Below are positions 1-6,853 of a stretch of DNA of 27,060 bases, in pieces; position 1 is the first letter of the stretch; each line of letters starts with the position of its first letter. The stretch is from Candidatus Nealsonbacteria bacterium RIFCSPHIGHO2_02_FULL_43_13 (GTDB taxonomy: Bacteria; Patescibacteriota; Minisyncoccia; Minisyncoccales; MHMH01): positions 15,556 through 42,615 of the forward strand of contig MHMD01000019.1 in the NCBI GenBank assembly GCA_001819295.1, read 5' to 3'. The notes under the pieces are model-generated. The model searched no databases, was not told the origin of the DNA, and saw only the letters and a program-made list of their open reading frames with translations. The position numbers and the translations under genes are program-made.

Positions 1-873
1 ATAGGATATAAATATTGTCAGGGCGAGCCGATGATCCAGCAGCAAATCAGCACGGGAGCCGCTGCGGCCGATTCTTTCGAGGAGGCCCTGTATAAAGGGA
101 TTTGCGAGGCGGTGGAAAGAGACGCTTTTATGATTACTTATCTGAATAAGCTTTCTCCGCCGGTTATCGACCTTGAGGCAATAGACGATCCAAAAATTCA
201 GGAGACCCTGGCGGCTTTCAAACGCTACAAGTTGGAGCTTTACGTGGTTGATACGACGACTGATATTGGCATTCCCACGATGACGGCTGTAATTATTGAT
301 AGGACAGAGGCTGGTTTAGCTGTTCACGTGGGCTGTAAAACCAGCCTGAATATCAGAGAGGCTATTACCGGAGTTGTTTGGGAAACTTTGCGCGGCCGGA
401 TTGGATCTCGCGGCAGCTTATCTTCTCTGGCGTCTCGCGAAGAGAAAAAAGCGGCGTTAAAATCGGATCCCCTTAAAATATCGTCTTTTGCCGACCGCCG
501 GCTTTTTTGGGACGGCTTAGACATGATTCCCAAAATTGGGTTTCTTTTTAACGGCCAAAAGAAAAGAATCAGCCAAGAAGAATTAGATAACCGTAAAGAT
601 ATTTCAAACGCCGAAAAATTGGAAACGGTCGTAAAAATTCTTCAAAGAAAGAACATCGATATCTATGGTTTTGATATCACTATGCCCGAAATAAAAGGAG
701 AGGGGATTTGGGTGGCCAAAGTCGTCTCTCCCCAGCTTCAGCCTCTTTATTTAATGGAAAGAACTAGGCACGTTTCAGGCCAGCGTCTTTTCAATGTGCC
801 GGTGGCCGCGGGTTATTATCAAAAACCGCTTTCAGAGAGCGAATTAAATCCCTTGCCTCATCCATTTTTATAA
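1..873 (+). CDS. YcaO-domain cyclodehydratase, 5' end outside window
   Basis: The reading frame is open from base 1 (ten codons before the ATG at 31), so the gene starts upstream and only its last 290 residues are visible. YcaO proteins use ATP to activate peptide amides; azoline-forming members cyclise Cys/Ser/Thr in a precursor peptide. Seen here: the YcaO ATP-binding pattern GICEAVERDAF (E36, E39, R40 of the visible protein), the family-like TDIGIPTM stretch, and a C-terminal PLPHP (PxPxP) three residues from the end, a feature described for azoline-forming YcaOs. A SagB-type dehydrogenase follows after 11 nt, which fits a TOMM pathway rather than the RimO-associated E. coli YcaO role. The partner E1-like/Ocin-ThiF domain is not visible; it may lie upstream or be fused. 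The family call is firm; the substrate is unknown. Confidence 0.9.
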   Translation: MGYKYCQGEPMIQQQISTGAAAADSFEEALYKGICEAVERDAFMITYLNKLSPPVIDLEAIDDPKIQETLAAFKRYKLELYVVDTTTDIGIPTMTAVIIDRTEAGLAVHVGCKTSLNIREAITGVVWETLRGRIGSRGSLSSLASREEKKAALKSDPLKISSFADRRLFWDGLDMIPKIGFLFNGQKKRISQEELDNRKDISNAEKLETVVKILQRKNIDIYGFDITMPEIKGEGIWVAKVVSPQLQPLYLMERTRHVSGQRLFNVPVAAGYYQKPLSESELNPLPHPFL

Positions 874-884
874 TTTATCAAAAT

Positions 885-1634
885 ATGCCGCACTCTATTT
901 TCAGAATTTTTCATCAACAGACCAAAACAAAATATCAAAAAGAATCGGCCAAGCCGCACGATTTTAAGAGTTGGCCCAAAGAGTGGACCACGGTTTATTT
1001 TAAATCTTATCCCCGCTTGCCTCTAATTTCACTGCCGGAAATTAAGGCTTTGGATTTTCCCTTGGGCAAGGCTTTAATTCTTCGCCGTTCTGAAAGAGAA
1101 TTCAGTGGCGAGCCGCTCGAATTGGGCGAATTAAGCCAGCTTCTTTTTTACGCGGCGGGTATTACTGGGAAAAAAGAAGGCGATTGGAACAGGAGTCATC
1201 GGCCATATCCTTCGGGTGGAGCCCGTTTCCCCTTGGAAATTTACCTTTTTTGCCTTAAAGGCCGCGAAAAGTTAGCCGAGGGGATTTACCATTACAATGT
1301 TAAAGATCATTCCTTGGAGCAATTAATCGAAAATGCAAAATTAAGAGAAGAAATTTATCCTGAAGCAGTTTGGCAAGAGATGATGTTAAAAGTTCCTTTG
1401 GTTTTGGTTATTTCCGCGGTCTTTGAAAGAACAACCATGAAATATAAAGATAGGGGGGGGAGATACGCTCTTTTTGAAGCCGGGCACTTAGGGCAGAATA
1501 TTTATTTGATCAGCAAGGCGCTGGGACTTCAATGTTGCGCTATCGGCGGGTTTGATGATGATAAATTTCACCGGCTTTTGGATATTGACGGCGAGGAGGA
1601 AGCGATTATTTACGTCTTTGCGCTTGGCCAATGA
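885..1634 (+). CDS. SagB-type (ThcOx/nitroreductase-fold) dehydrogenase
   Basis: 249 aa. The family is FMN-dependent and oxidises azolines to azoles in TOMM biosynthesis. Diagnostic segments are present: SYPRLPLISLP near residues 41-51, the RRSEREF motif (67-73), YPSGGARFPLE (108-118), and a C-terminal block with GHLGQNIYLISKALGL followed by GGFDDDKFHRLLDID. These match SagB-type proteins better than ordinary nitroreductases. It lies 11 nt after the YcaO gene and is probably translated from the same mRNA. No clear Shine-Dalgarno site precedes the ATG. No terminator is seen after it; a separate strong promoter starts 12 nt downstream of its stop. Cytoplasmic, no membrane segment. Family confidence is high; that it acts on an azoline peptide rests on the YcaO neighbour. 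Confidence 0.9.
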   Translation: MPHSIFRIFHQQTKTKYQKESAKPHDFKSWPKEWTTVYFKSYPRLPLISLPEIKALDFPLGKALILRRSEREFSGEPLELGELSQLLFYAAGITGKKEGDWNRSHRPYPSGGARFPLEIYLFCLKGREKLAEGIYHYNVKDHSLEQLIENAKLREEIYPEAVWQEMMLKVPLVLVISAVFERTTMKYKDRGGRYALFEAGHLGQNIYLISKALGLQCCAIGGFDDDKFHRLLDIDGEEEAIIYVFALGQ

Positions 1635-1645
1635 TTTTTTACTAT

Positions 1646-1675
1646 TTGACACGGTTTCTGCGCAGGCGCTATAAT
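1646..1675 (+). promoter_or_regulatory. Consensus sigma70-type promoter
   Basis: TTGACA at 1646-1651 and TATAAT at 1670-1675, both perfect, separated by 18 bp. Expected start of transcription is near 1682, leaving a leader of about 12 nt before the ATG at 1694. It would express the next three genes independently of YcaO/SagB. Confidence 0.8.
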
Positions 1676-1693
1676 TAAATAAGATAGGTATTT

Positions 1694-2071
1694 ATGCTTA
1701 AGCTGAAAATAATCTTAATAATTTTAAGCGCGGCCGTGTTAATTTTTTACGGCGGAATTTATGTCGGTCAAAAAATAAATCCCATAGAAAACTCCCTAAA
1801 AGGAACAATGATTTCGCCCATCCAGGGCTTTGGAGTCATTAAGGCTATTGATAAATCAGCCATTACCGTAATTTCCGGAAGTAAAACATTTAAATTGGCC
1901 GTCAACCAGGCAACAAAATTTAATTTGGCTGCTAAAACTCCGTCAGGCGAAATTAAAATAACTCCCATACAATCCGAAGGGCTGAAAATTAACGGCAAGG
2001 TTTATTTTTGGGCTAAAGTTAACGGCGAAGGGAGCTTGATTATTATTTCTATGAATCTTAAGGAAGAATAA
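1694..2071 (+). CDS. Small N-terminally anchored protein, DUF5666-like
   Basis: 125 aa. Residues about 4-25 are a hydrophobic signal anchor, so the rest should lie outside the membrane. The body (about 45-122) is a single small beta-rich domain: a GVIKAIDKSAITVIS strand pair, a T-containing middle (NQATKF), and a GLKINGKVYFWAKV strand. This layout resembles the DUF5666/OB-like domains common in secreted proteins of this group, but the match is by eye only. It is the first gene after a consensus promoter, and its stop is followed after 2 nt by the ATG of the Cys-rich gene, so the two are likely co-translated. Function unknown. Confidence 0.7.
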   Translation: MLKLKIILIILSAAVLIFYGGIYVGQKINPIENSLKGTMISPIQGFGVIKAIDKSAITVISGSKTFKLAVNQATKFNLAAKTPSGEIKITPIQSEGLKINGKVYFWAKVNGEGSLIIISMNLKEE

Positions 2072-2073
2072 TT

Positions 2074-2520
2074 ATGCTTCCTCTGATCATCTCTTCATTA
2101 CTGGAGACCGAGGGGAAAAGCTCAAAAATATTTTTTCCTCTTAAATTAGCGATTTTTTTATTTTTGATTATTGTTTTTTCTTTCATCAGATTGGGAGGGG
2201 TAGTTTTCAAAAATGAAAAAAATAATTCCTCCAGTCAGATAGTTTCTATCGGGATTGTCGATGATGTTGTTTTCGCCCAGGGTGGCGAGTGTGATTGTGA
2301 TTGTTACTGCTCTCAGTGCGCTAGCTGCGATTGCGATAGTTATTGCTCTTGCTTTGGCGAGTGCGGCGCTTGCGCTGGCACTTGCGATGCTTGCGAAGCT
2401 TGCGAGCCTCCTCCCGGCGATTGCGGCGGCGATTGCGGCGGCGATTGCGGCGGCGATTGCGGGGGTGGTTGCGATTGCGGCGGCGGCAATCCTCCGTCAG
2501 TCGAAGTTCGCGTAGAATAA
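2074..2520 (+). CDS. Cys-rich membrane-anchored protein; candidate TOMM substrate
   Basis: 148 aa, start preceded by AAGGAAGA over the upstream stop. Residues about 21-45 are one hydrophobic segment. A polar linker leads to VFAQGG (66-71), after which composition changes abruptly: 20 cysteines between residues 73 and 135, first as CxC/CxxC pairs, then as four GDCG units, with much Asp and Gly. The tail (139-148) has no Cys. Cys separated by one or two small residues recalls heterocycloanthracin-type TOMM precursors, and YcaO plus SagB genes lie 0.4 kb upstream. Against this, it has its own promoter, a membrane segment, few Ser/Thr in the Cys region, and sits between two exported-protein genes. 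A metal-binding or disulphide-linked surface protein is an equal alternative. Overlapping open frames here are products of the repeated GC-rich DNA. Confidence 0.75.
   Translation: MLPLIISSLLETEGKSSKIFFPLKLAIFLFLIIVFSFIRLGGVVFKNEKNNSSSQIVSIGIVDDVVFAQGGECDCDCYCSQCASCDCDSYCSCFGECGACAGTCDACEACEPPPGDCGGDCGGDCGGDCGGGCDCGGGNPPSVEVRVE
2416..2463 (+). repeat. 12-bp tandem repeat coding Gly-Asp-Cys-Gly
   Basis: Nearly four copies of GGCGATTGCGGC (2416-2427, 2428-2439, 2440-2451, then 2452-2463 with the last C changed to G). They encode the four GDCG units of the Cys-rich protein. Identical copies at DNA level suggest recent slippage and possible copy-number variation. Confidence 0.9.
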
Positions 2521-2527
2521 ATAGCCG

Positions 2528-4447
2528 ATGATATTTTTTAAGTTAAAAAAAACTTTAATTTTAGCAAGCCTCTTGACTTCATTTGTTTTGGGCTTAGTTT
2601 TGTTTTTGGGTCCGTTCCATTCGGTCCAAGCCGGCACGATGACTTTAAGGCCCAATGCCGCTGGTTCTGAAACCAGTATCCAATATGGACGCTGGGATGA
2701 TGTGGATGAAATAATTGCCGACGAATTTGTCACCCGTCTTCTCCAGCAGGTCAACCTTGCCAATTATAAAAGAGACATTTTTGAACTTTCCAATAGCGCA
2801 GTTAGTTCGGGTATCATTCTTTCAGTTACCGCCTATGCCAGGGTTTACAGCGATAGTGTGAATCTTCGCTACTATAAAACAGCTATTCGTACTAATTCTA
2901 TTACCTATGACGGGCTTGAACGAATCCCGACAGTAGACGGCTGGTCTGATATTTCTACGCAATATACAACTAATCCGCAGACTAGGAGCGCTTGGACTTG
3001 GGCTGAGATCAATGCCCTGCAAGCTGGCGTTAGTATGCATGGCACCGTTGTGGGCAATGTCTATGTTTTTGCTACCCAGGCATATGTCGTGGTTGATTAT
3101 ACTACTGAGCCGATAAATCAAGCACCAGCTATTTCTTCCGCTACCGATTCTCCCGATCCGGTTACCGTTGGAAGCGCAGCCACTTTTAATGTCAACTGGT
3201 CTGACCCCAACACCGGAGACTTAACCAAGATTCATATCTGTAAAACTAATGCCATCGCGAGCGCAAATTGCACCGGAGGCAGCTGGGCTTCTTCAACAAG
3301 TTTTTCAGCTGTCTCTCCAACCGTTCTTTCTTATACGACACGAGCTGGTGATGTTGGGGCTAAAAATTACTACGCTTTTGTCTGCGATGACGATAACGCC
3401 TGTTCGGCTGGAACTGCGGGGACATTTACGGTAACTAATATCGTGGTAACAAAACCAATCAACGGGGTCGCCAATATTATAGCTGATTGTTCAGACGCGG
3501 ACGGTGATCTTTCTCAATGCAACGTTATTTCTCCTTGCGTTAATAATTGTCCGGCTTCTGGTTCTTCGGGAACTTGTTTCTGCCAATTTACTTGTTTAGT
3601 TAGAGATTTTTATGATGCCTGCGGTCAGGCCATAGATGGCACGGCCTTAACGACTAATAATTGCTTAACGGACGGATTAAAGTGCGGAGTAGGCTCCCCT
3701 CCAGATCGACCCGCTCCAGTAGGCGGCGGGGGCGGAGGCGGCGGGGGCGGAGGCGGCGGGGGCGGAGGCGGCAGCGGAGACGGCGTGTTTTGGGACAGCT
3801 GTTCTTTCCGAGGCAAAAGCGTGCCGACTTTTAATTGGACGTACTCTGACCCGGACGGCGATCCGGAAGCCGCCTATGAAATTTGGATTGACGACAACGC
3901 TTCTTTCAATGGCCCGAAGTTTAATAATCTGGTTAATGTCGGGGCCACCTCGTATGCGCTCGATTTGCTTCATGACGACAACTCTGACTGGATCCAAAAC
4001 CTTGCCTGGAACACCACTTATTTTTGGAAAGTCAGAGTGAAAGACAATCAGGGCAATTGGTCGGATTGGTCAAATAATCAAAATTTCAAAACGCCGAAAC
4101 ACGCCTATCCTTACGCCGGCTTCAGCTGGTGGCCCCAAGAGCCCAGCCAGCAAGAAATAATTCTTTTTTCGCCCGATGAACTCGATCTTTCTTACCTCTG
4201 GACCATTACTCAAGGAGACGGACAATATGCTGACGGCACGGGGCCGACCAATGAAGAGCCCCATATCAAATTTTTAACCGCTGACAACAAGGTAAAATTA
4301 AAAGTGACCGATGCCGACGCCTACATCTGCGAATCGCCAGAACAGGCGATTGCCGCCGAGCTGCCTTTGCCTGAATACAAGGAAGTTCCGCCGATCATTT
4401 GGTTGAGGAAAATGCTGGCGGGTCTTTACGCTTTCGTCTTTTTCTGA
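2528..4447 (+). CDS. Large secreted protein with Fn3/PKD-like domains and poly-Gly linker
   Basis: 639 aa. A signal peptide (about 1-35, ending SVQA) is followed by a beta-rich domain (36-195), an Ig-like domain beginning [16 protein letters not shown] (196 on), a Cys-rich stretch (about 320-385), a poly-Gly linker (from residue 399), an Fn3-like domain with [18 protein letters not shown] (about 430-520), and a PKD-like region (about 530-610). The C-terminus ends in a short hydrophobic segment rich in aromatics ([15 protein letters not shown]), possibly a membrane anchor. It starts 7 nt after the Cys-rich gene and belongs to the same operon. Likely a cell-surface or adhesion protein; no enzymatic motif seen. 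Domain names are pattern calls, not profile hits. Confidence 0.85.
   Translation: MIFFKLKKTLILASLLTSFVLGLVLFLGPFHSVQAGTMTLRPNAAGSETSIQYGRWDDVDEIIADEFVTRLLQQVNLANYKRDIFELSNSAVSSGIILSVTAYARVYSDSVNLRYYKTAIRTNSITYDGLERIPTVDGWSDISTQYTTNPQTRSAWTWAEINALQAGVSMHGTVVGNVYVFATQAYVVVDYTTEPINQAPAISSATDSPDPVTVGSAATFNVNWSDPNTGDLTKIHICKTNAIASANCTGGSWASSTSFSAVSPTVLSYTTRAGDVGAKNYYAFVCDDDNACSAGTAGTFTVTNIVVTKPINGVANIIADCSDADGDLSQCNVISPCVNNCPASGSSGTCFCQFTCLVRDFYDACGQAIDGTALTTNNCLTDGLKCGVGSPPDRPAPVGGGGGGGGGGGGGGGGGSGDGVFWDSCSFRGKSVPTFNWTYSDPDGDPEAAYEIWIDDNASFNGPKFNNLVNVGATSYALDLLHDDNSDWIQNLAWNTTYFWKVRVKDNQGNWSDWSNNQNFKTPKHAYPYAGFSWWPQEPSQQEIILFSPDELDLSYLWTITQGDGQYADGTGPTNEEPHIKFLTADNKVKLKVTDADAYICESPEQAIAAELPLPEYKEVPPIIWLRKMLAGLYAFVFF
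3722..3766 (+). repeat. 15-bp tandem repeat coding poly-Gly
   Basis: Three exact copies of GGCGGCGGGGGCGGA followed by a degenerate partial copy (3767-3778). It encodes the Gly linker of the secreted protein. Such G-rich DNA is prone to slippage and creates long false open frames on the other strand. Confidence 0.9.
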
Positions 4448-4494
4448 TATGCTGGCAATAGGAAAATAACATTGGATTTTTGTAATTCTTATAG

Positions 4495-4509
4495 CAGGTA
4501 ATATACCTG
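4495..4509. promoter_or_regulatory. Perfect palindrome upstream of RNase Y, possible operator
   Basis: CAGGTA-ATA-TACCTG lies 43 bp before the rny start, in the 105-bp gap 4448-4552. The flanking DNA is AT-rich with several poor -10 candidates (for example TATATT at 4513-4518), but no good -35. A second weaker inverted repeat, GTTGAA/TTCAAC, spans 4524-4545. A repressor site is possible; six-base arms can also occur by chance. Confidence 0.3.
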
Positions 4510-4552
4510 ATATATATTACTATGTTGAATTGTCAAAATTTCAACGCCATTT

Positions 4553-6082
4553 ATGAATTTACTTTTACCGTTCGTTGCGGCGTTTATTGCGTTGGCCGCG
4601 GGGTCAGTTTTAGGGTATTTAGCCCGTCAATCTATTGCGAAAAAAAGAATCGGCTCGATAGAGCAAAAGCTTCAAGAAAAGGCAGCTCAAGCTAAGCAGG
4701 AGTCAGAAACCATTATTTCTCAGGCCAGAGAAAAGGCCTCGGTCGTTCTTAACACGGTTAAGAAAGAAGAAGACCAAACGAGAAATCGCTTGCTCAAAGC
4801 GGAGCACTTTTTGCTTAAAAGAGAGGATATTTTAGATCAAAGGTTTCTTGATTATGAAAAGAAAGAAAAAGATTTTGAGGAAAAAGTAACGAAGCTTAAA
4901 GAGGTTAAAGAAAATCTGGAAGCCTTAAAACAGGAAGCTTTGGCAAAGCTTGAAAAAACTTCAGGACTTAATCGGGACGAGGCGAAAAAAGAGTTGCTGT
5001 TAAATTGCGAAAAAGAGTTTGAACTGGAAATTATGCAAAAACTCAGGAAACTGGAAGGGGACGGCAAGGAAAAGCTTCAAGACCGCGCTAAAGAAATAAT
5101 CGCTTTGGCCATTCAAAAATATGCGCTGTCGCAAGTTCAAGAGATGACAACGACCACCGTGGCTTTGCCTAATGACGAAATCAAGGGCAGAATTATCGGC
5201 AAAGAGGGCCGCAACATTAAGACGCTAGAGAAGCTGACGGGAGTTGAAATCATTGTTGATGAGACGCCCGAAGCCGTGGTAATTTCCGGGTTTGACCCCA
5301 TCAGACGTCAGATTGCCAAGACTGCCCTAGAGAAGCTGATTCACGATGGCCGTATCCAACCGGCCAGGATCGAAGAGGTAGTCCAAAAAACTCAGGAAGA
5401 AATCGTTACTCAAATCAAAGAAGCGGGGCAAGCGGCTATTTACGACACCAATATTATCGGTCTTGATCCGAAAATCGTACAGCTTCTAGGGAGATTAAGG
5501 TTTAGAACGAGCTATGGCCAGAATGTTTTGCTCCATTCTATCGAAGTTAGCCATTTAGCCGGGGCTTTGGCTGCGGAAATCGGAGCTAACATTGGGCTCG
5601 CTAAAAAAGCCGGGCTTTTGCACGACATCGGCAAGGCGGTAGACCAGCAAATCGAGGGCTCTCACGTTGACATCGGCATGAAAATCTTAGAGAAATTCGG
5701 CGTGGAAAAAGCGGTCATTTCAGCCATGAAGTCGCATCACGAAGAATATCCGTCAGAAATTCTTGAAGCGGTAATAGTTCAGGCGGCTGATCAGATTTCG
5801 GGAGCCCGGCCTGGGGCCAGGAAAGATACGCTGGAAAATTATCTGAAAAGACTGGGAGAGCTGGAGGCGATTGCCACTTCTTTCGGCGGAGTGGAGAAGG
5901 CTTACGCCATTCAGGCGGGCAGAGAGATCAGAGTTTTTGTCAAACCCGAACAGATTGACGATCTGGCTTCGCATCAGTTAGCCAAAGAAATTGCCAAGAG
6001 AATTGAAGACGAATTAAATTACCCCGGCGAAATCAAGGTCAATGTCATCAGGGAAAGCAGGGTAGTGGAGTATGCGAAATAA
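4553..6082 (+). CDS. rny: Ribonuclease Y
   Basis: 509 aa, close to the usual length. RNase Y is a membrane-anchored endoribonuclease that starts mRNA decay. Seen: an N-terminal membrane helix (about 3-22), a long charged coiled coil (about 28-190), a KH RNA-binding domain with IKGRIIGKEGRNIKTLE (about 205-270), and an HD metal-dependent hydrolase domain with the catalytic pair in LLHDIGKA (H357, D358). The C-terminus (about 430-509) carries the usual family tail ending in NVIRESRVVEYAK. The next gene is HU, separated by a perfect long hairpin. A well-conserved family and a confident call. Confidence 0.97.
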   Translation: MNLLLPFVAAFIALAAGSVLGYLARQSIAKKRIGSIEQKLQEKAAQAKQESETIISQAREKASVVLNTVKKEEDQTRNRLLKAEHFLLKREDILDQRFLDYEKKEKDFEEKVTKLKEVKENLEALKQEALAKLEKTSGLNRDEAKKELLLNCEKEFELEIMQKLRKLEGDGKEKLQDRAKEIIALAIQKYALSQVQEMTTTTVALPNDEIKGRIIGKEGRNIKTLEKLTGVEIIVDETPEAVVISGFDPIRRQIAKTALEKLIHDGRIQPARIEEVVQKTQEEIVTQIKEAGQAAIYDTNIIGLDPKIVQLLGRLRFRTSYGQNVLLHSIEVSHLAGALAAEIGANIGLAKKAGLLHDIGKAVDQQIEGSHVDIGMKILEKFGVEKAVISAMKSHHEEYPSEILEAVIVQAADQISGARPGARKDTLENYLKRLGELEAIATSFGGVEKAYAIQAGREIRVFVKPEQIDDLASHQLAKEIAKRIEDELNYPGEIKVNVIRESRVVEYAK

Positions 6083-6095
6083 AACTTAATGTCTG

Positions 6096-6137
6096 GATTT
6101 CCGATATCCCCCTTAATTTTGGGGGATATCGGAAATC
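6096..6137. terminator. Perfect 17-bp hairpin between rny and HU gene
   Basis: Arms 6096-6112 and 6121-6137 are exact reverse complements with an 8-nt loop (TTAATTTT). There is no T-run after the stem on either strand, so it is not a standard intrinsic terminator. It ends 12 nt before the HU start and could instead stabilise or punctuate the mRNA. Confidence 0.55.
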
Positions 6138-6149
6138 AACAAATTCGTT

Positions 6150-6422
6150 ATGACCAAAGATAATTTAATCGACGCTTTAGTTAAAAAAACCGGCGCTTCC
6201 AAAACGCAAGCTGCCGAATGTTTGACCGTGCTGTTGGACGAAATTACCAAATCTTTATCCAGGGGCGAAGAGGTTGTTCTGACTGGCTTCGGCAAATTCA
6301 AAATTGCCCAAAGAAAAGAAAGAGAGGGAAGGAACCCTAAAACCGGCGAAACCATTAAGATCGCTGCCAAAAAAGCGCCGGTCTTTAAAGCCGGCAGCAT
6401 CCTCAAAGACGCCGTGAAATAA
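6150..6422 (+). CDS. hup: HU-family DNA-binding protein
   Basis: 90 aa, normal length for HU. It starts MTKDNLIDALVKKTGASKTQ (family start helix-turn-helix) and contains VVLTGFGKFKIAQRKEREGR followed by NPKTGETIKI, the conserved signature and beta-arm region, then the PVFKAGSILKDAV C-terminal helix. It is a homodimeric DNA-bending nucleoid protein. It lies 67 nt after rny and is followed 16 nt after its stop by an intrinsic terminator, so it is either the last gene of the rny unit or has a promoter hidden in the gap. Confidence 0.97.
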   Translation: MTKDNLIDALVKKTGASKTQAAECLTVLLDEITKSLSRGEEVVLTGFGKFKIAQRKEREGRNPKTGETIKIAAKKAPVFKAGSILKDAVK

Positions 6423-6438
6423 TAATAGTCGGATGTTC

Positions 6439-6487
6439 GAGGTCCGGCCTCCCTCAAAATATAGAGGGAGGCCGGGCCTCTTTCATT
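6439..6487 (+). terminator. Intrinsic terminator after HU gene
   Basis: Arms 6439-6455 and 6464-6480 form a 17-bp GC-rich stem with a single G-T pair and an 8-nt loop, followed by TTTCATT. It starts 16 nt after the HU stop. Confidence 0.85.
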
Positions 6488-6488
6488 T

Positions 6489-6770
6489 GAGCAGGTTAGT
6501 AGACCAGGTTAGAACCCCGTCTGTACCGTCACTTCCAGAACGTTCACTACGTTCACATCGTTAATAAAAAAAACCGGCAAAAAATTGTTTCTTAGGTACG
6601 CTTCCACAGGAAGCGCAGTTTTTTATATTTGCGATATGGCAATATATGAACCACATGTCCAGCTCAACTTTAATCTACTTTATTTCTCTTCATTTGGGTC
6701 ATTACGGGGTAGGTGGAAAACTTTTGTGAGGGAAATTTACAACATCGGAGGGGTGTGGGGCGGGCCAGCG
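6489..6770 (+). other. Gene-poor stretch with an orphan terminator-like hairpin
   Basis: No convincing protein gene. The one clear structure is a 7-bp stem CGCTTCC-ACA-GGAAGCG (6599-6615) followed two bases later by GTTTTTT (to 6624), which looks like an intrinsic terminator but has no gene in front of it. A weak promoter-like pair, TTGAGC at 6487-6492 and TAGAAC at 6510-6515 with 17 bp between, would give an RNA of about 100 nt ending there. A small RNA is possible but unsupported by anything else. The 66-codon open frame at 6585-6785 runs through this hairpin and looks non-coding. Confidence 0.3.
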
Positions 6771-6773
6771 CTA

Positions 6774-6802
6774 TTGACAAATTAAAAAGAGAGGTATACA
6801 AT
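6774..6802 (+). promoter_or_regulatory. Promoter of the 301-aa gene
   Basis: TTGACA (6774-6779), 17 bp, TACAAT (6797-6802). Transcription should begin near 6809, giving a leader of about 45 nt that contains a small GGGC/GCCC hairpin (about 6815-6831) and ends with a strong Shine-Dalgarno AGGAGGT (6841-6847), 6 nt before the ATG. Confidence 0.75.
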
Positions 6803-6853
6803 TAAACGTTGCAATGGGGCAATGCGCCCAAATTTATATAAGGAGGTACCATA

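Noticed and set aside
2255..2515. Ala/Leu-rich open frame overlapping the Cys-rich gene
   Set aside because: It is the +1 reading of the repeated GCGATTGCGG DNA; extreme low complexity and no ribosome site.
2343..2531. Arg-rich open frame in the third frame of the same DNA
   Set aside because: Again a by-product of the GC-rich repeat; a plausible gene is already present in another frame.
3625..3997. Pro- and Ala-rich open frames opposite the poly-Gly linker
   Set aside because: Complement of the Gly repeat; no promoter or ribosome site.
6585..6785. 66-codon open frame in the intergenic stretch
   Set aside because: It starts at a non-ATG codon, runs across a hairpin plus T-run and into the promoter of the next gene; composition looks non-coding.
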